Shown: positions 6,571-7,400 of the stretch, in pieces | How positions within the stretch are numbered: position 1 is the first letter of the stretch | Layout of the letters: the number at the start of each line of letters is the position of its first letter | Source of the DNA: Myxococcales bacterium | Lineage (GTDB): Bacteria; Myxococcota_A; UBA9042; PHBI01; JAAZYN01 | Length of the DNA stretch: 7,400 bases | Assembly (NCBI GenBank): GCA_014239625.1 | Contig: JAAZYN010000162.1 | Location: 1-7,400, forward strand | Direction: 5' to 3' | Program-made: the position numbers and the translations under genes | Notes under the pieces: generated by a model | Databases searched by the model: none | Seen by the model: only the letters and a program-made list of their open reading frames with translations | What the model was told of the DNA's origin: nothing

Positions 6571-7349
6571 TGGCCGTCACGCCACACGCCTCGGCGCCTC
6601 GACCGGCGCTCCGACAGGGCTATCGCACGTCCTGGGTGGCCCACCTGACGCCGCGCCCGGACGCTGAGATCCGCTTGTTTTGCTTCGGAGCGGCCGGCGC
6701 CGGGGCGTCCGTGTGGCGCCACCTGGCGGCCCACGTGAGCACCCGCGTCGAAGTGGTGCCCGTCCAGCTGCCGGGGCGAGAGGCGCGCCGCCGCGAACCA
6801 TTCGTCACCGACGTGCACGAGCTGGTCGACCAGCTGGCGGCCGCCATCGAGCCCCTGCTCGACAGGCCCTTTGCGTTGATGGGGCACTCCCTGGGGGGCC
6901 TTATCGCTTACGAGCTGGCCTCCGAGCTGAGCCGGTTCGGGCAAGCCCCCGAGCGTCTTATCGTGCTGGGCACGCCGGCTCCTCACCTGCCGCGCTCTCG
7001 TCCGAGCGTGCACGACCGCGGCGAGCAGGCTCTCCGCGATTACCTGGAGCGCATGTCGGGGACGCCCGGGGCCGTCCTGGAGACCACCTGGCTCTTCAAC
7101 ATGTACGCTCCGTTGCTGCGCGCCGACCTGAAGGCCTTCGAGACGTATGTCCACGGCAAGCAAGCGCCCCTTCCGTGCCCCATCACCTGTTGGGGCGGCG
7201 ACGACGATCCGCACGTCGGCCTGGAGTTGCTCGAACCCTGGGAGCAACACACCAACGACGAGATCGAGTTGGACCTGTGGCGGGGCAATCACTTCTTCAC
7301 CAAGGGGCGGGACGCCGAGTTGGGCCAACGGCTCAGCGCGATGCTCTGA
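6570..7349 (+). CDS. Type II thioesterase (alpha/beta hydrolase, GrsT/RifR family)
   Basis: This 259-residue protein is close to the usual length of stand-alone type II thioesterases of PKS and NRPS clusters. These hydrolyse stalled, decarboxylated or mis-primed acyl groups from carrier-protein thiols. The nucleophile is Ser107 in MGHSLGG, the acid is probably Asp213 in GGDDDP (Asp212 possible), and the general base is His241 in GNHFF, giving a full triad. The N-terminal RLFCFGAAGAGASVW and LPGRE elements are typical of the family. The roughly 24 residues before the core form an unremarkable N-terminal extension. No signal peptide is seen, so it should be cytosolic. The ATG shares one base with the synthase TGA (TGATG), indicating one operon and work on the same ACP. 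It is less likely to be the main product-release enzyme, because the synthase has its own AOS domain, but hydrolytic release cannot be excluded. Confidence 0.93.
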   Translation: MAVTPHASAPRPALRQGYRTSWVAHLTPRPDAEIRLFCFGAAGAGASVWRHLAAHVSTRVEVVPVQLPGREARRREPFVTDVHELVDQLAAAIEPLLDRPFALMGHSLGGLIAYELASELSRFGQAPERLIVLGTPAPHLPRSRPSVHDRGEQALRDYLERMSGTPGAVLETTWLFNMYAPLLRADLKAFETYVHGKQAPLPCPITCWGGDDDPHVGLELLEPWEQHTNDEIELDLWRGNHFFTKGRDAELGQRLSAML

Positions 7350-7363
7350 CTCCGCCGGTCAAA

Positions 7364-7400
7364 ATGGTTGATACCATCCTTCGGGGCTTGTTCGACCCAG
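7364..7400 (+). CDS. Possible start of a next operon gene (3' truncated)
   Basis: An ATG 14 bases after the thioesterase stop opens a frame that stays open for the last 12 codons of the window and reads MVDTILRGLFDP. The gap holds no terminator-like hairpin, and tight spacing is the rule in this window, so another same-strand gene is expected here. No strong Shine-Dalgarno is visible, and twelve residues are too few to name a family. A different start beyond the window is possible. Confidence 0.4.
   Translation, partial: MVDTILRGLFDP

Noticed and set aside
6126..7328. A 400-residue minus-strand open frame covering the AOS end and thioesterase
   Set aside because: It crosses a clear stop/start junction of two real + strand genes and has no recognisable domain.
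7350..7400. A rho-independent terminator after the thioesterase
   Set aside because: No GC-rich stem followed by a T run is visible, and an open frame begins at 7364.

Overview
This is a GC-rich, densely packed biosynthetic window. All genes read on the + strand and nearly all bases are coding. It reads as an interior slice of a polyketide operon. The base composition, the lack of spacers and the style of the polyketide synthase suggest a high-GC bacterium such as a myxobacterium or another deltaproteobacterial relative. A high-GC actinomycete cannot be excluded, and no RNA gene or other taxonomic marker is present to decide it.

Layout: (1) Positions 2-181 hold the last 59 codons of an upstream gene that I could not identify; its stop overlaps the next start as ATGA. 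(2) Positions 178-6570 encode one 2,130-residue megasynthase with domain order KS - AT - ACP - KR - DH - AOS, where AOS is a PLP-dependent alpha-oxoamine synthase. The catalytic residues I looked for are present in every domain. (3) Positions 6570-7349 encode a stand-alone type II thioesterase whose start shares one base with the megasynthase stop. (4) After a 14-base gap, an ATG at 7364 opens a frame that runs off the window and may be the next operon gene. I see no terminator or internal promoter.

How it may work (inference): the synthase has KR and DH but no ER, one ACP, one malonyl-type AT and no N-terminal docking helix. This fits an iterative enzyme that builds a partly or fully unsaturated chain on the ACP. 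The ACP lies between AT and KR, and the DH follows the KR. That is not the usual modular order (KS-AT-DH-KR-ACP) but matches PUFA synthase PfaA and enediyne PKSE enzymes. The KS also carries a PfaA-like insertion and an active-site motif of the A-C-A-S type. Where PKSE enzymes end in a phosphopantetheinyl transferase domain, this protein ends in an AOS domain. AOS enzymes join an acyl thioester to an amino acid with loss of CO2, so the predicted release product is an alpha-amino ketone, perhaps polyenic, that could be reduced to an amino alcohol or cyclised by neighbouring enzymes. The thioesterase probably clears stalled or mis-primed acyl groups from the ACP.

The most notable item is the fusion of a PfaA/PKSE-like iterative synthase to an AOS release domain. 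AOS domains joined to carrier proteins are known (for example SxtA and PigH). I do not know a characterised system with this exact architecture.
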